Assembly (NCBI GenBank): GCA_963772675.1
Contig: CAVYYF010000011.1
Coordinates: 186,001-250,000, forward strand
DNA length: 64,000 bases
Direction: 5' to 3'
Source of the DNA: JAKAGZ01 sp963772675
GTDB taxonomy: Bacteria; Bacteroidota; Ignavibacteria; Ignavibacteriales; Ignavibacteriaceae
Below are positions 18,836 to 28,233 of this stretch, one piece after another (position 1 is the first letter of the stretch; each line of letters opens with the position of its first letter). The notes below the pieces were generated by a model. It was given only the letters and a program-made list of their open reading frames with translations, was not told where the DNA came from and ran no database searches. A program made the translations under genes and the position numbers.

Positions 18836-20130
18836 ATGACAGGAATAGTAGACGTAATTGCAAGAGAAATCCTTGATTCAAGGGGTAACCCAACATTAGA
18901 GGTTGAAGTTTTAGTTGAAAGCGGCGTAGTAGGAAGAGCGGCGGTCCCGAGTGGAGCATCGACAGGCGAACACGAGGCTGTTGAGCTAAGAGACGGTGAC
19001 AAAAGCCGGTATGGCGGCAAAGGTGTTTTAAAAGCTGTAGATAATGTAAATGAAAAAATAGCTGATGAAATTATAGATATGGACGCTGCTGAACAAAATG
19101 AAATAGATAATTTTTTAATATCAATGGACGGTACTCCAAATAAGTCAGTACTTGGTGCAAATGCAATCTTGGGTGTTTCACTTGCTTGTGCAAAAGCTTC
19201 AGCAGAAACACTGGGACTTCCACTTTACCGCTATATTGGTGGTACAAATGCTAAGACTCTTCCAGTACCAATGATGAATATTTTAAACGGTGGAAAGCAT
19301 GCAGATAACAATGTGGATTTTCAGGAATTTATGATTATGCCTGCCGGTGCTACCACTTTTGCTGAAGCACTTAGAATGGGCGCTGAGACTTTCCATTCAT
19401 TAAAATCTGTTTTACATAAAAAGGGATATAACACTGCGGTTGGTGATGAAGGTGGTTTTGCACCTGATTTAAAATCTAATGATGAAGCCTTGGAAGTAAT
19501 ACTTGAAGCAATTGAAAAAGCTGGTTTCAAAGCCGGGAGCGATATTTACATTGCCCTTGATCCTGCTGCAAGTGAATTCTTTATCAAAGAAAAAAATGCG
19601 TATCATCTTTTAAATCAAAACCGAATGAAATTATAGCTGTTGAAAAAATGGTTGATTACTGGGCGAACTGGATAAAACAATATCCTATTATTTCTCTTGA
19701 AGACGGCCTAGCAGAAGATGACTGGGATGGATGGAAATTACTAACTGAAAAGTTAGGTGATAAAGTTCAGCTCGTAGGTGATGATATTTTTGTTACAAAT
19801 ACCGAAAGGCTTTCCAAAGGAATTGAAATGGGTGTTGCAAATTCAATTTTGATTAAAGTAAATCAGATTGGAACTTTGACCGAAACACTTGACGCAATTG
19901 AGATGGCAAAGAAAGCAGGCTACACAAATGTAATAAGCCATCGTTCAGGTGAGACTGAAGATACAACGATTGCTGATATTGCTGTTGCAACAAATGCCGG
20001 ACAAATAAAAACCGGTTCACTTTCAAGAACGGACAGAATTGCGAAGTATAATCAGCTTTTGAGAATTGAAGAAGACTTGATGGACAACGCAGCATTCCTG
20101 GGTTTGTCAGCAATTAATTACAGTGGTTAA
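18836..20130 (+). CDS. eno: Enolase (one frameshift in this sequence)
   Basis: Glycolytic phosphopyruvate hydratase, 2-phosphoglycerate to phosphoenolpyruvate. Family motifs are intact in both parts: DSRGNPTLEVEV, SGASTGEHEA, GGKHADNNVDFQEFMI, GDEGGFAP, then SLEDGLAEDDWDGW, LVGDDIFVTN, IKVNQIGTLTE and SHRSGETEDTTIAD. The first frame stops at 19636 after YHLLNQNRMKL; adding one A to the short A run near 19613-19615 reads YHLLKSKPNEIIAVEKMVDYW and joins the frames to a ~431-residue enzyme of normal length. An essential glycolytic gene is very unlikely to be truly broken, which supports the sequence-error reading elsewhere. A GGGAG site precedes the ATG and a terminator follows. Confidence 0.95.
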
Positions 20131-20182
20131 GATTAGATAGTAAGTATTTATTTTGGAAAATATCAATAATAACTTTCGGGTT

Positions 20183-20211
20183 ACAGCATTCGGAAACGAA
20201 TGCTGTATTTT
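20183..20211 (+). terminator. Rho-independent terminator after eno
   Basis: Perfect 10-bp stem ACAGCATTCG / CGAATGCTGT with a GAAA tetraloop, followed by ATTTTTAT. It lies 52 bases past the eno stop and just before the convergent ferredoxin gene ends at 20230. Confidence 0.85.
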
Positions 20212-20229
20212 TATCTCACTTCATCTCTT

Positions 20230-21792
20230 TTAGAACGGAAAATCACTCTTGAGGTTGACTTCTCCTTTAATTTTTTCTTCTGGTCTTTTTTGTGCAACCT
20301 GATGGGTTTTATTTCCTTCAACATAAATTGCTTTGTAGGGTATTGTTGGACAAGCATGTTCGCAGGCACCACAGCCAACACAGTATTCATTTTTAATTTC
20401 TGGTAAATGTAGATTTCCATAAGGAACCATTTTAACAGCCTTGGTGGGGCAATGTTCAGCACACGCGCCGCATTCTGTTTTTTCAGTTTCAACTACGCAG
20501 TTTTCTTTTACAAAGGTTGTTTTGCCTATCTGCAGTGTCTTTTTCTCTACAGATCCTACGGGCAAGATTGCCCCGGTTGGGCAAACATCTCCGCATATAG
20601 TACAGTCATAGGTGCAGTAACTGGCGGAATAATCCATATATGGCTGAAGAATTCCTGTGAATCCATATTCCCACAATGCCGGCTGTAAAACCTGGGCTGG
20701 GCAACTGCTGACGCATAAATGACAAGCGGTGCACCGTGAAGTAAAATTAGCAATACTTATTGAACCGGGTGGTGAAACAGTATTTAGTTTGAGGGTACGT
20801 ACGGTGCTTTCTTTTTTAGGAATAATTTTGTTTTGAATAAATGATAAACTGGTTAAACTTAACAAATATAAAAAAGTTTTAGAAATAAATTCTCTTCTCT
20901 CCCTGTCGGTTTTAACCTCATCGTATTTTTTATTTTCCAATGGGAATTTTCTAAAAGTAATTCCCTCGTTCGGGCAAACGCTAAAGCAATTGTAGCAACT
21001 TACGCACCTTTCAAAATCAATCTGTTTTGCTTTTTTATCTATACATCCTGATTTACATACTTTTTCACAAAGATTACAACTGTTACAATTATTCTCGTCG
21101 ATAGTAATTCTTATAAAAGAAAACTTCGAAAGTAAACCCAGCAATGCTCCAACAGGACATATAGTATTGCAAAATAATCTTCCTTTGCTAAAGGACATTA
21201 GCACAATGGTCAGTAAAATAATAGTGGATACACCTACCATTAAAAAACTTATTGCTTTTATTTCTACGGGATAAACTTCATATATGTTTAACTTTTCAAA
21301 AGTAAATGCGATTATATTATTTGCCAGTAAGACTAATGGACGAAATATATTTGTCATTATTTTGCCGGTGTTACTGAAAGGATCGAGAATGTCCAGCAAG
21401 ATCAAATTTCCGCCTATAAAAAAGATTGTCGTTAACGAAAGTATTGAATAACGGAGAGCTTTGAAGTTAGTAGTTCGTTTAAAGTATTTTTTCCCGTTCA
21501 GTTTTTTTGCAATGAAAGAAATTATATCCTGTAAAGTTCCTAACGGGCAAATGCTAGAACAATATATTCTCCCGAATAGAGAAGCTAACACAAGAATAAT
21601 TATAAATCCGCCTGCCTTTAAAACCGGGACTGATAAGAATTTTAACAGTGAGGGAATGAATTGCAGGTAAACCAGGATAGGAGAAAGTAATACTTGCAGT
21701 GAATTTGTTATATCAAGGTACACAGCCAGGACAAGTACAAAGAACAGGGAAGAGACAATAATTCTTATTTTCTTTAAATGAACAAGATTCAT
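20230..21792 (-). CDS. Membrane polyferredoxin (NapH-type anchor with multiple 4Fe-4S clusters)
   Basis: A 520-residue protein. The N-terminal half has about five membrane helices with the NapH/MauN phrases SICPLGTLQD and NTICPVGALLGLL. Two ferredoxin motifs follow (CNSCNLCEKVCKSGC, CVSCYNCFSVCP). After another helix (FLYLLSLTSLSFIQ) comes a second ferredoxin block similar to NapG/MauM: CTACHLCVSSCP, CTYDCTICGDVCPTG, CGACAEHCPT, CVGCGACEHACPT. It looks like a fusion of NapH-like and NapG-like parts that moves electrons between the quinone pool and a partner. The gene lies four bases downstream of the DUF362 gene on the same strand, a recurring pairing in anaerobes. Confidence 0.85.
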   Translation of the reverse strand: MNLVHLKKIRIIVSSLFFVLVLAVYLDITNSLQVLLSPILVYLQFIPSLLKFLSVPVLKAGGFIIILVLASLFGRIYCSSICPLGTLQDIISFIAKKLNGKKYFKRTTNFKALRYSILSLTTIFFIGGNLILLDILDPFSNTGKIMTNIFRPLVLLANNIIAFTFEKLNIYEVYPVEIKAISFLMVGVSTIILLTIVLMSFSKGRLFCNTICPVGALLGLLSKFSFIRITIDENNCNSCNLCEKVCKSGCIDKKAKQIDFERCVSCYNCFSVCPNEGITFRKFPLENKKYDEVKTDRERREFISKTFLYLLSLTSLSFIQNKIIPKKESTVRTLKLNTVSPPGSISIANFTSRCTACHLCVSSCPAQVLQPALWEYGFTGILQPYMDYSASYCTYDCTICGDVCPTGAILPVGSVEKKTLQIGKTTFVKENCVVETEKTECGACAEHCPTKAVKMVPYGNLHLPEIKNEYCVGCGACEHACPTIPYKAIYVEGNKTHQVAQKRPEEKIKGEVNLKSDFPF

Positions 21793-21796
21793 TTCT

Positions 21797-22720
21797 TCAC
21801 ATTATAATCCTGTTTATCGATAGCCGGCTCAAATCTGTTGTACCGAGTTTCATTTCTTCTGCATATTTTATGTAATCAATTTCATTAGGATCCACTCCGA
21901 AAAGTTTCGCAGCAGCAGAATCTACTGCGACTATATCCTTTCCAATCAATTGGGATTTCATTGTAACAACATCTTCTGTTGAAATACCCCTCGGTCCGTT
22001 TCTTTTCATTACATAATATGCATCAACAATTGTCAGGTCAGGTTTCCGGAAAGAAGAAAAATCTGCTATACATCTATGAAGATCGTTCCGGTGCCAGAAA
22101 CGTCTGTCCCATACAATTCCCATTAAGTTTTTCATTCCGATTGTAACTTCTGCAGAGCCATGACTTTTCAGAATCGGGACATTTATAAAAACATCGCTGC
22201 TGAGTATCAATTCGTGAACCTTAGCATTTTTCATTACTTCGCCTTTCTTAACATCGACTTCCTGGTAATAGCCTTCACTTGCACCTGATACTACTTTTGC
22301 GCCTGCATCTTTAGCTGCCCGTTCTATACCGCTGTTTGAATAAGACCTTTTCCAATCATCACAGGTGTGATCAAAAACATATACATCTTTCGCACCTGCT
22401 TCGAAACAGCGTTTGATAATTCTACTGATTAAAAAAGGATTCGTATTGCCGCCTCGTTCAGGGGAAACGTCCCATCCTATGTTTGGTTTAACCACAACAG
22501 TTTGCCCTTTTTTAACAAAGGCTTTCATACCTCCCATTGATGCAATTGCTTTATCGAACATCACATCAGGTTCGCCACCTTTTATCGCTACAAGGTCGTA
22601 GGACGAAGGTGTCAGATATTTGTTATATGGAAAAAGTTCTTTGTAATTTCCAAAGATGAGTGCTGCCCCGGTAAGAGCCCCTGCCTGTAGGCTTTTCTTA
22701 AAAAACTCTCTTCTGTCCAT
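21797..22720 (-). CDS. DUF362 protein with twin-arginine signal
   Basis: A ~307-residue DUF362 protein. The N-terminus MDRREFFKKSLQAGALTGAAL is a Tat signal (RREFFK plus hydrophobic stretch), so it is exported folded, probably with a cofactor. The body has the family phrases VVKPNIGWDVSPERGGNTNP, VPILKSHGSAEVTIGMKNLMG and DVVTMKSQLIGKDIVAVD. I prefer the ATG at 22720, five bases after GGGGG, over the upstream TTG at 22732. Function is unknown; the family is associated with ferredoxins, and its partner here is the membrane polyferredoxin downstream. Confidence 0.85.
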   Translation of the reverse strand: MDRREFFKKSLQAGALTGAALIFGNYKELFPYNKYLTPSSYDLVAIKGGEPDVMFDKAIASMGGMKAFVKKGQTVVVKPNIGWDVSPERGGNTNPFLISRIIKRCFEAGAKDVYVFDHTCDDWKRSYSNSGIERAAKDAGAKVVSGASEGYYQEVDVKKGEVMKNAKVHELILSSDVFINVPILKSHGSAEVTIGMKNLMGIVWDRRFWHRNDLHRCIADFSSFRKPDLTIVDAYYVMKRNGPRGISTEDVVTMKSQLIGKDIVAVDSAAAKLFGVDPNEIDYIKYAEEMKLGTTDLSRLSINRIIM

Positions 22721-22860
22721 CAATGCCCCCAAAATAAAACGGAAGTAAAATTTATTGTTTTAAACTTAATGTAAATTAATGATAAAAAGTATGTTTAAAA
22801 TTAATTCTGGTTAAATTATATTATTTTTACTCTTCATAATTAATTTCAGAAAGAATCTTT

Positions 22861-23752
22861 ATGCCTTTTATTGGTGAGTTAAGCGCTTTGGCTACGGCTT
22901 TCTGCTGGTCGGGGAGTTCGATTGCATTTACCGCTGCTTCTGAAAGAATAGGCTCCCTTCAATTAAACATCAACAGGATGATCCTTGGGGTCTTCTTACT
23001 TCTTACTACTATTTTAGTATTGAACCTGGATTATGCAGTCTCCTCCTATCAGTTAATATTTCTTGTTGCAAGTGGCTTTTTGGGTTTTGTAATTGGTGAT
23101 TCATTTTTATTTCAGGCATTCCGAATGATCGGGGCGCGGATTGGAATGCTAATGATGTCTCTGGTGCCGGCGATCTCATCTGTACTAGCATATTTTTTCC
23201 TTCACGAGGTAATTAGATCTATGGGGTATTTTCGGTATTGTTATTACGATGTGCGGAATAGGACTGGTGATACTTCAAAAAAATTCCGGTGCCCTTTCAA
23301 AATATAAATTGAGTAAGACAGGAATTTTCTATGGATTTATGGGAGCTTTGGGTCAGGGGGCCGGGATGATATTGGCAAAGTTTGCTTTTGAAGAAGGACA
23401 TATTAATGGATTTGTTGCAACATTTATTAGACTTACAGCCGCGGTGATAATTTTTTTGCCGCTAGCCATCCTGGCCCGCAAATATAAAAACCCGGTTAAA
23501 GTTTATAAAAAAGATATCAAAGCTCTAACGTTTACTTTTACCGGAACGATTTTCGGTCCGTTTTTTGGAGTTACCTGTAGCCTTATTGCAATAGCAAACA
23601 CTAAGATAGGAATAGCGTCAACAATTATGGCTACGGTTCCGGTTATTATGCTTCCACTAGTCAGATTGATTTATAGGGAAAAATTAACCTGGCCCTCTAT
23701 TGTTGGTGCTTTTATTGCAGTTGGCGGAGTAGCTATTTTATTTTTGAGGTGA
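22861..23752 (+). CDS. EamA/DMT-family transporter (one frameshift)
   Basis: A second ten-helix DMT transporter, not closely similar to the one at 16.7 kb. The first frame reads GELSALATAFCWSGSSIAFT to YFFLHEVIR. The second resumes as WGIFGIVITMCGIGLVILQK and runs to the typical end LVRLIYREKLTWPSIVGAFI and VGGVAILFLR. One extra base around 23218-23222 separates them; without it the protein is ~297 residues, normal for the family. The substrate is unknown. It is divergent from the DUF362 gene and ends two bases before the convergent macrodomain gene. Confidence 0.82.
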
Positions 23753-23754
23753 TT

Positions 23755-24259
23755 TTATAATTTGTTTTTATAAGTCTGATAAGTTTTCTCATCGAAACAA
23801 ACAAAAATTACCTTCTCTATTGTTTTATCCTCATTTAGGAAATTTTTAGTAAAATTGACTGCGATCTCGGTTGCACTTTCTAGGGGGAAAGTGATACACG
23901 CCAGTACTAATAGCAGGGAAAGCAATAGATTTGACATTATTTTCCATTGCTAGCTTTAATGAATTTTTGTAACAATCAGCAAGCAGTTTTTCCTCGTTAT
24001 GTTTTCCACCGTTCCAGACGGGACCTACTGTATGAATTACAAATTTTGCCGGGAGATTATATCCGTTGGTAATCTTTGCGTTTCCGGTTGGGCAGCCGTT
24101 TAGTGTCCTGCACTCTTCAAGTAATTTCGGACCGGCTGCCCGGTGAATAGCTCCATCAACACCGCCACCGCCCAGAAGAGAAGTATTAGCAGCATTGACT
24201 ATTGCGTCAACCTCCAGTCTTGTTATATCGCCTTTTTCTATTTCAATTATATTATTCAT
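23755..24259 (-). CDS. Macrodomain protein, ADP-ribose deacylase-like (one frameshift)
   Basis: A ~167-residue macrodomain of the YmdB/MacroD type, hydrolysing O-acetyl-ADP-ribose or removing ADP-ribose from proteins. Motifs are GDITRLEVDAIVNAANTSL, GGGGVDGAIHRAAG, LPAKFVIHTVGPVW and AFPAISTGVY. After ISTGVYHFP the frame goes wrong inside a run of five C (minus strand, ~23882). Removing one C continues as LESATEIAVNFTKNFL and FVCFDEKTYQTY, the normal family ending. The homopolymer context makes a sequencing error the simplest reading. Confidence 0.88.
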
Positions 24260-24327
24260 TTCTAAAATAAAGTTTTAGAAATAAATTATAATTTAGAGAA
24301 TAAATAATCAATGAAATTATTTGATTA

Positions 24328-25494
24328 TTAATTCCTTCTGACAAAAAATTCCTGAACAATTTTTTCCCAGTCATTGGGGTCTAAATTTTCAAGCTCACCT
24401 ATTGAAATATCGTCAACTGTAATTTCAGCTTTTGGCTTATCGATTTTTTTAATTCCTTTCAATGCTGTGCGGAAGTGTTCAATATCGTCCTGATAAAATG
24501 AAACGGCAGCATTACCAATTTTTAAGTCTTTTATTTCATTGTCGATATTGTCAGCATCAATTACACATATCCAGTTTGAATCATACGGAGTAACGTTCAA
24601 AGCGTCTATTTCATTTTTCAAGAAACCATTAATCTTTTTAACCATTCCCGATACAGGGGAATTAAACCTAATTGTTTTTTGTCCCTGTTTAATGCTGAAC
24701 AGCGGTTGTCCCTTTTTAATTTTCATTCCGAGATTTGGAAACTCGAAGTCGTCTATCTTGCCAATTAATTTTCTTGCAAAATCATCTATTCCAACATTTA
24801 CCGTTCCATCCTGCTGCATACTTGCCCAGCAGTGCCCGTTTGAAATAAAAACTCCTCCCGGAATTGAAAACTCATCAGCCTTCATGCTTTCAGTTGAAGC
24901 GAGGTGTGTGATATGAACTTTTGGTTTGAGTTGTTTTTGTATTTTGTCTTCTCTCTTAATAAGTAAGTTCTTTACAAATTCTAAAAGCTCATCTTCTGTA
25001 AAAGGTTTTTGCACGTAATCCATCGCTCCGAATTTCATACATTCTACAGCGGTTTCTACTGTTGCATAGCCCGTAATTATAACTACATCAATATCCGGCC
25101 TTACGTGTTTTACTGATTTAGTTACTTCTAGTCCGTCCATTTCGGGCATTTTTAAATCGGTAAACAAGAAATCATAATGGTGGGTTTGTATCAAACCAAG
25201 TGCTTCTTGTCCGTTCTCTACTGTGTCAATAGAATATCCATCAAGAACAAGAATTTTTCTAAAGCTGTCAAGAATTACGGCTTCGTCATCGACACAAAGT
25301 ATTTTAGCTTTAGGATCAGGGACTTCAGCTCGTTTTAAAGACTTAGCTTCTTTGCTATAATCAAGTTTAAAACTTACTTCAAGTGCTTTTGCTCTTTCGG
25401 TCTGGGCTTTCTTTTCTTTCATTTTTCGCCCGATATATCTGATAAGAATATCAAAAATTATGAATAGTATTAGTGCTATTATGAAGAGTGCCAT
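24328..25494 (-). CDS. Membrane-anchored response regulator fused to a GcvH-like domain
   Basis: A 388-residue protein: one N-terminal helix (ALFIIALILFIIFDILI), a basic linker, a complete receiver domain (~residues 60-180; CVDDEA, phospho-Asp in LFTDLKMPEMDG, ITGYAT, VQKPF), then a domain resembling glycine-cleavage H protein (~220-330; NGHCWASMQQDGTVNVGIDD, then KTIRFNSPVSGMVKKIN). In GcvH the lipoylated lysine lies eight residues before the Pro of SPVSG; here that position is Gln and the nearest Lys is one place off, so lipoylation is doubtful. It has no DNA-binding domain. It lies last in the left arm, downstream of the second REC-GcvH gene and the haem kinase, so it probably receives phosphate from that kinase and acts at the membrane (inference). 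Confidence 0.85.
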   Translation of the reverse strand: MALFIIALILFIIFDILIRYIGRKMKEKKAQTERAKALEVSFKLDYSKEAKSLKRAEVPDPKAKILCVDDEAVILDSFRKILVLDGYSIDTVENGQEALGLIQTHHYDFLFTDLKMPEMDGLEVTKSVKHVRPDIDVVIITGYATVETAVECMKFGAMDYVQKPFTEDELLEFVKNLLIKREDKIQKQLKPKVHITHLASTESMKADEFSIPGGVFISNGHCWASMQQDGTVNVGIDDFARKLIGKIDDFEFPNLGMKIKKGQPLFSIKQGQKTIRFNSPVSGMVKKINGFLKNEIDALNVTPYDSNWICVIDADNIDNEIKDLKIGNAAVSFYQDDIEHFRTALKGIKKIDKPKAEITVDDISIGELENLDPNDWEKIVQEFFVRRN

Positions 25495-25538
25495 GGTTAT
25501 TCTCCTTACTATAAATTTACTTCAGTTTTAAAGACTTT

Positions 25539-26345
25539 TTATATCCTATCAGAACTGCAGGATATTAATCTTTGCAGCTCATATTTTGTGTCATTTGGAA
25601 TTATTCTGTACAGCCATCCTTCGAAATAAGGATCCTTTTCTATGATTGTTTTGTTTTTTTGTAATTCCTGATTCGTTTCTATAATTCTTCCACTGACAGG
25701 AGCAAGCACTGAGTGAGTTAACAGGTCAGTACTCGATATCTGTGCGCACGGGTTCCCTTGTATAATTTCCTCGTCGGTTTTCATAAGCTGTATATCCAAA
25801 ACAGAACTTATTGTTTTTAAAAACAAATCTGTTATTCCTATTAGCGCAGAACCTTTCTTTTCTATAGAAACCCACGAAGCATAACCGAGTCTGAAATATT
25901 TTGTGGGGCAAGGTACATAAGCTAACGTCGGATCATGCTTTGAAACATTATTTGAGCTAATTTTTTTTTGAACCTCAATATATTTGATGCCACGAAAAAT
26001 TGAATTAAGAAGCTCTTCTACAGTGAAAGGTTTCGGAATAAAATCAATTGCACCTTTGTATAATGAATTAACAGCATTTTCAACAGTAGAATAACCTGTT
26101 GTCATAATTACAGGGGTATCATTTTTTCTGTGATTTAGCTCATCGAGAAATTTGAATCCATCAATATCTGGCATCATAATATCGCAAAGTATCAGGTCGT
26201 ATTTATGCTTATCTATTTTTTTGAGGGCGTCTGTTGCGTCTTTTGATTCTTCAACATTAAAATTCTCTGATGCCAATATTTTTTTTACGGCATCCAGAAC
26301 GACCTGTTCATCATCGATTACCAATATATTTTTATTTGAGTGCAT
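25539..26345 (-). CDS. Response regulator fused to a GcvH-like domain, soluble form
   Basis: A 268-residue protein with a receiver domain (~1-120; VIDDEQ, LILCDIMMPDIDG, TTGYST, PKPF, all key residues present) and a GcvH-like C-terminus (~150-262; LGYASWVSIEKKGSALIGIT, then SVLAPVSGRIIETN). The region where GcvH carries its lipoyl-lysine (SSTDLLTHSVLAPVSG) contains no lysine at all, so this copy cannot be lipoylated at the usual place. It starts nine bases downstream of the haem-sensor kinase stop, so the two form a plausible two-component pair. It has no output domain of a known kind; the GcvH-like fold may be the output. Confidence 0.85.
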   Translation of the reverse strand: MHSNKNILVIDDEQVVLDAVKKILASENFNVEESKDATDALKKIDKHKYDLILCDIMMPDIDGFKFLDELNHRKNDTPVIMTTGYSTVENAVNSLYKGAIDFIPKPFTVEELLNSIFRGIKYIEVQKKISSNNVSKHDPTLAYVPCPTKYFRLGYASWVSIEKKGSALIGITDLFLKTISSVLDIQLMKTDEEIIQGNPCAQISSTDLLTHSVLAPVSGRIIETNQELQKNKTIIEKDPYFEGWLYRIIPNDTKYELQRLISCSSDRI

Positions 26346-26354
26346 ATTTTAAAC

Positions 26355-28220
26355 TTATCTTTGCTTCATTGGGAGTCTTATCGTAAAAACCGTTCCTTTA
26401 TTTACTTCACTATCAACTTTTATTGATCCATTATGGTTATCGATTATACCCCATATTACAGCCAGGCCGAGGCCCGTTCCTTTTTGTCCTTTAGTGCTGT
26501 AAAAGGGCTCAAAAATTCTTAATAATTCATCTCTGTCCATTCCGCATCCAGTATCTGAGATTTTAATTTCTATATATTCTTTTTTTCCCGCTTCATCTAT
26601 GGAATCCCATTTCTGGTAGTCGCAGCCCACCATTGTACAGGCCTGAAAATTACTTTCTCCCGGAACCTCAATAGAGAATAAAGGTGATCCGCATTTCGGA
26701 CACTTAGAATTTTCTTCAATCAATGAAATATTGCATTGAGGACAGAAAACAGAGAGCTTTTTATTTTCGTCAAATGTTTTGAAATACTGATGTGCTCTTC
26801 TTCCATATACAGGATCGAGGTGAATCAGTCCTTCCTGTCCATTAAATTTTGCTTTTAATTTTATTGAGGGAACACCTTCAATTTTAAATTCATTATCAAC
26901 TAGGTTATGTCGTTTGGGGCATGTAGCCTTTTTAATTTGGGCAACACCGTATGGGGATAAACTAATCGCTGAAGTTGTTATCGTAATAGTTCCCCCCGCT
27001 TTTCCAATTGCATCATTAGCGTTTACCAGCAGATTGATAAATACCTGCTGTATTTGATTGGAATCCGCCGTAATTTTAGGCAGATTTTTATCGGTTCTTT
27101 TTTCTAGTTTCACTTGATTAATATTCAATTGGTTTTGAACTACTGCTACGGCCTGATCAATAATCTCATTAACGCTAACCTCGCCTTTTTTAGGAATTGA
27201 CTGTCGTGCAAAATCGAGAAGACTTTTTACAATTTCCCTGCTTCTTTTTGTTTCGCGAACTATCACTTTTAAATCTTCCTGCATTTCAGGATTACCCTCA
27301 GTCCTTTTTAGCAAAAAACTGCTATAAGTCAAAACACCGGTTAAAGGATTATTGATTTCATGGGCAACTCCTGCTGCCAGTCTTCCAAGTGAGGCAAGCT
27401 TGTCAGACTGAAAAAGCTGCATCCTTGCTTCAGATAATTTCTGAGTCATCACATTAAAGGAACTTGCGAGTTTCCCGATCTCGTCATTCCCTTTTTCTTT
27501 TATGAAATAATTTAAATTACCAACCCCAACCTGGTCGGTAGCTTTGAGTAATTCATTTACAGGTTTATCAATCCATCTTTCTACGAGAAATCCAAGTATA
27601 AAACTCAGTGCAATAATAGCAGCAAGCGCAAAAATTACTATTTCTATTTCTCCTCTTTGGATTTCGTTATCAACGTCTGCAAGGGAAGTGGTAACATCCA
27701 AAACACCGAGGATTGTTTTATCTTTAGCGTGAGCATGGCAATCAGCTTCCCAGCAGGATTGTTCATTATATATAGGTGTGATAATTCCAAGTATTCTGGA
27801 CGAATCCCTATTAGTTTTATAAATCCTGGTTCTCTGGTTTATTGGTAATCTCTCCAGAGGTTGATTAGCAGCGTGGCAGGCATAGCAACTTTCTGCTTTT
27901 TTGTCAACCATTTCGCCGACATCTCCTTTTTGCGAGGAATAAATTATTTCGCCCATCTTATTCAGAATTCTTACAGACCTTATTCCTTGCTGCTGGCCGA
28001 TTGTTATTATTGTTTTATCAATCCGCTCGCGTTGGTTTAAGAGCATATCATAACGTGTACTGGATTTTACTGTTTCACTCAACTGGTTGGCATGTCTTTC
28101 TACTTCGGAGAGCAAGGCATTACTTTGTCTCTGGATATTGAAATACGCAAATATTCCAATAGTTATGATTGCAGTGATTCCAACGGCGACTATTAATTTT
28201 AGCCCGATCTTGTTAAACAT
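26355..28220 (-). CDS. Haem-c-type sensor histidine kinase with a zinc-ribbon insert in the ATPase domain
   Basis: A 621-residue membrane kinase: TM1 (~8-28), a periplasmic sensor domain with CYACH (112-116) and CWEADCHAH (a CX4CH motif, 156-162), TM2 (~192-214), HAMP, HisKA with phospho-His287 (GVAHEINNPLTG), and the ATPase domain with its N-box (LLVNANDAIGKAGG) and G boxes (SDTGCGM, GTGLGLAV). About 130 residues (~421-548) are inserted between the N-box and first G-box. They hold CPQC (493-496) and CPKC (507-510), a zinc-ribbon-like pair, plus Cys434, 528 and 533. The sensor motifs imply covalent haem, hence redox, NO or O2 sensing. It sits between the 13-haem cytochrome and its two likely response regulators. 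Confidence 0.88.
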   Translation of the reverse strand: MFNKIGLKLIVAVGITAIITIGIFAYFNIQRQSNALLSEVERHANQLSETVKSSTRYDMLLNQRERIDKTIITIGQQQGIRSVRILNKMGEIIYSSQKGDVGEMVDKKAESCYACHAANQPLERLPINQRTRIYKTNRDSSRILGIITPIYNEQSCWEADCHAHAKDKTILGVLDVTTSLADVDNEIQRGEIEIVIFALAAIIALSFILGFLVERWIDKPVNELLKATDQVGVGNLNYFIKEKGNDEIGKLASSFNVMTQKLSEARMQLFQSDKLASLGRLAAGVAHEINNPLTGVLTYSSFLLKRTEGNPEMQEDLKVIVRETKRSREIVKSLLDFARQSIPKKGEVSVNEIIDQAVAVVQNQLNINQVKLEKRTDKNLPKITADSNQIQQVFINLLVNANDAIGKAGGTITITTSAISLSPYGVAQIKKATCPKRHNLVDNEFKIEGVPSIKLKAKFNGQEGLIHLDPVYGRRAHQYFKTFDENKKLSVFCPQCNISLIEENSKCPKCGSPLFSIEVPGESNFQACTMVGCDYQKWDSIDEAGKKEYIEIKISDTGCGMDRDELLRIFEPFYSTKGQKGTGLGLAVIWGIIDNHNGSIKVDSEVNKGTVFTIRLPMKQR

Positions 28221-28233
28221 AATTTCATACGCC

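Noticed and set aside
18836..20130. Programmed frameshifting or a split enolase.
   Set aside because: No slippery heptamer with a following structure is seen, and the break sits in a plain A-rich stretch; an error is simpler.
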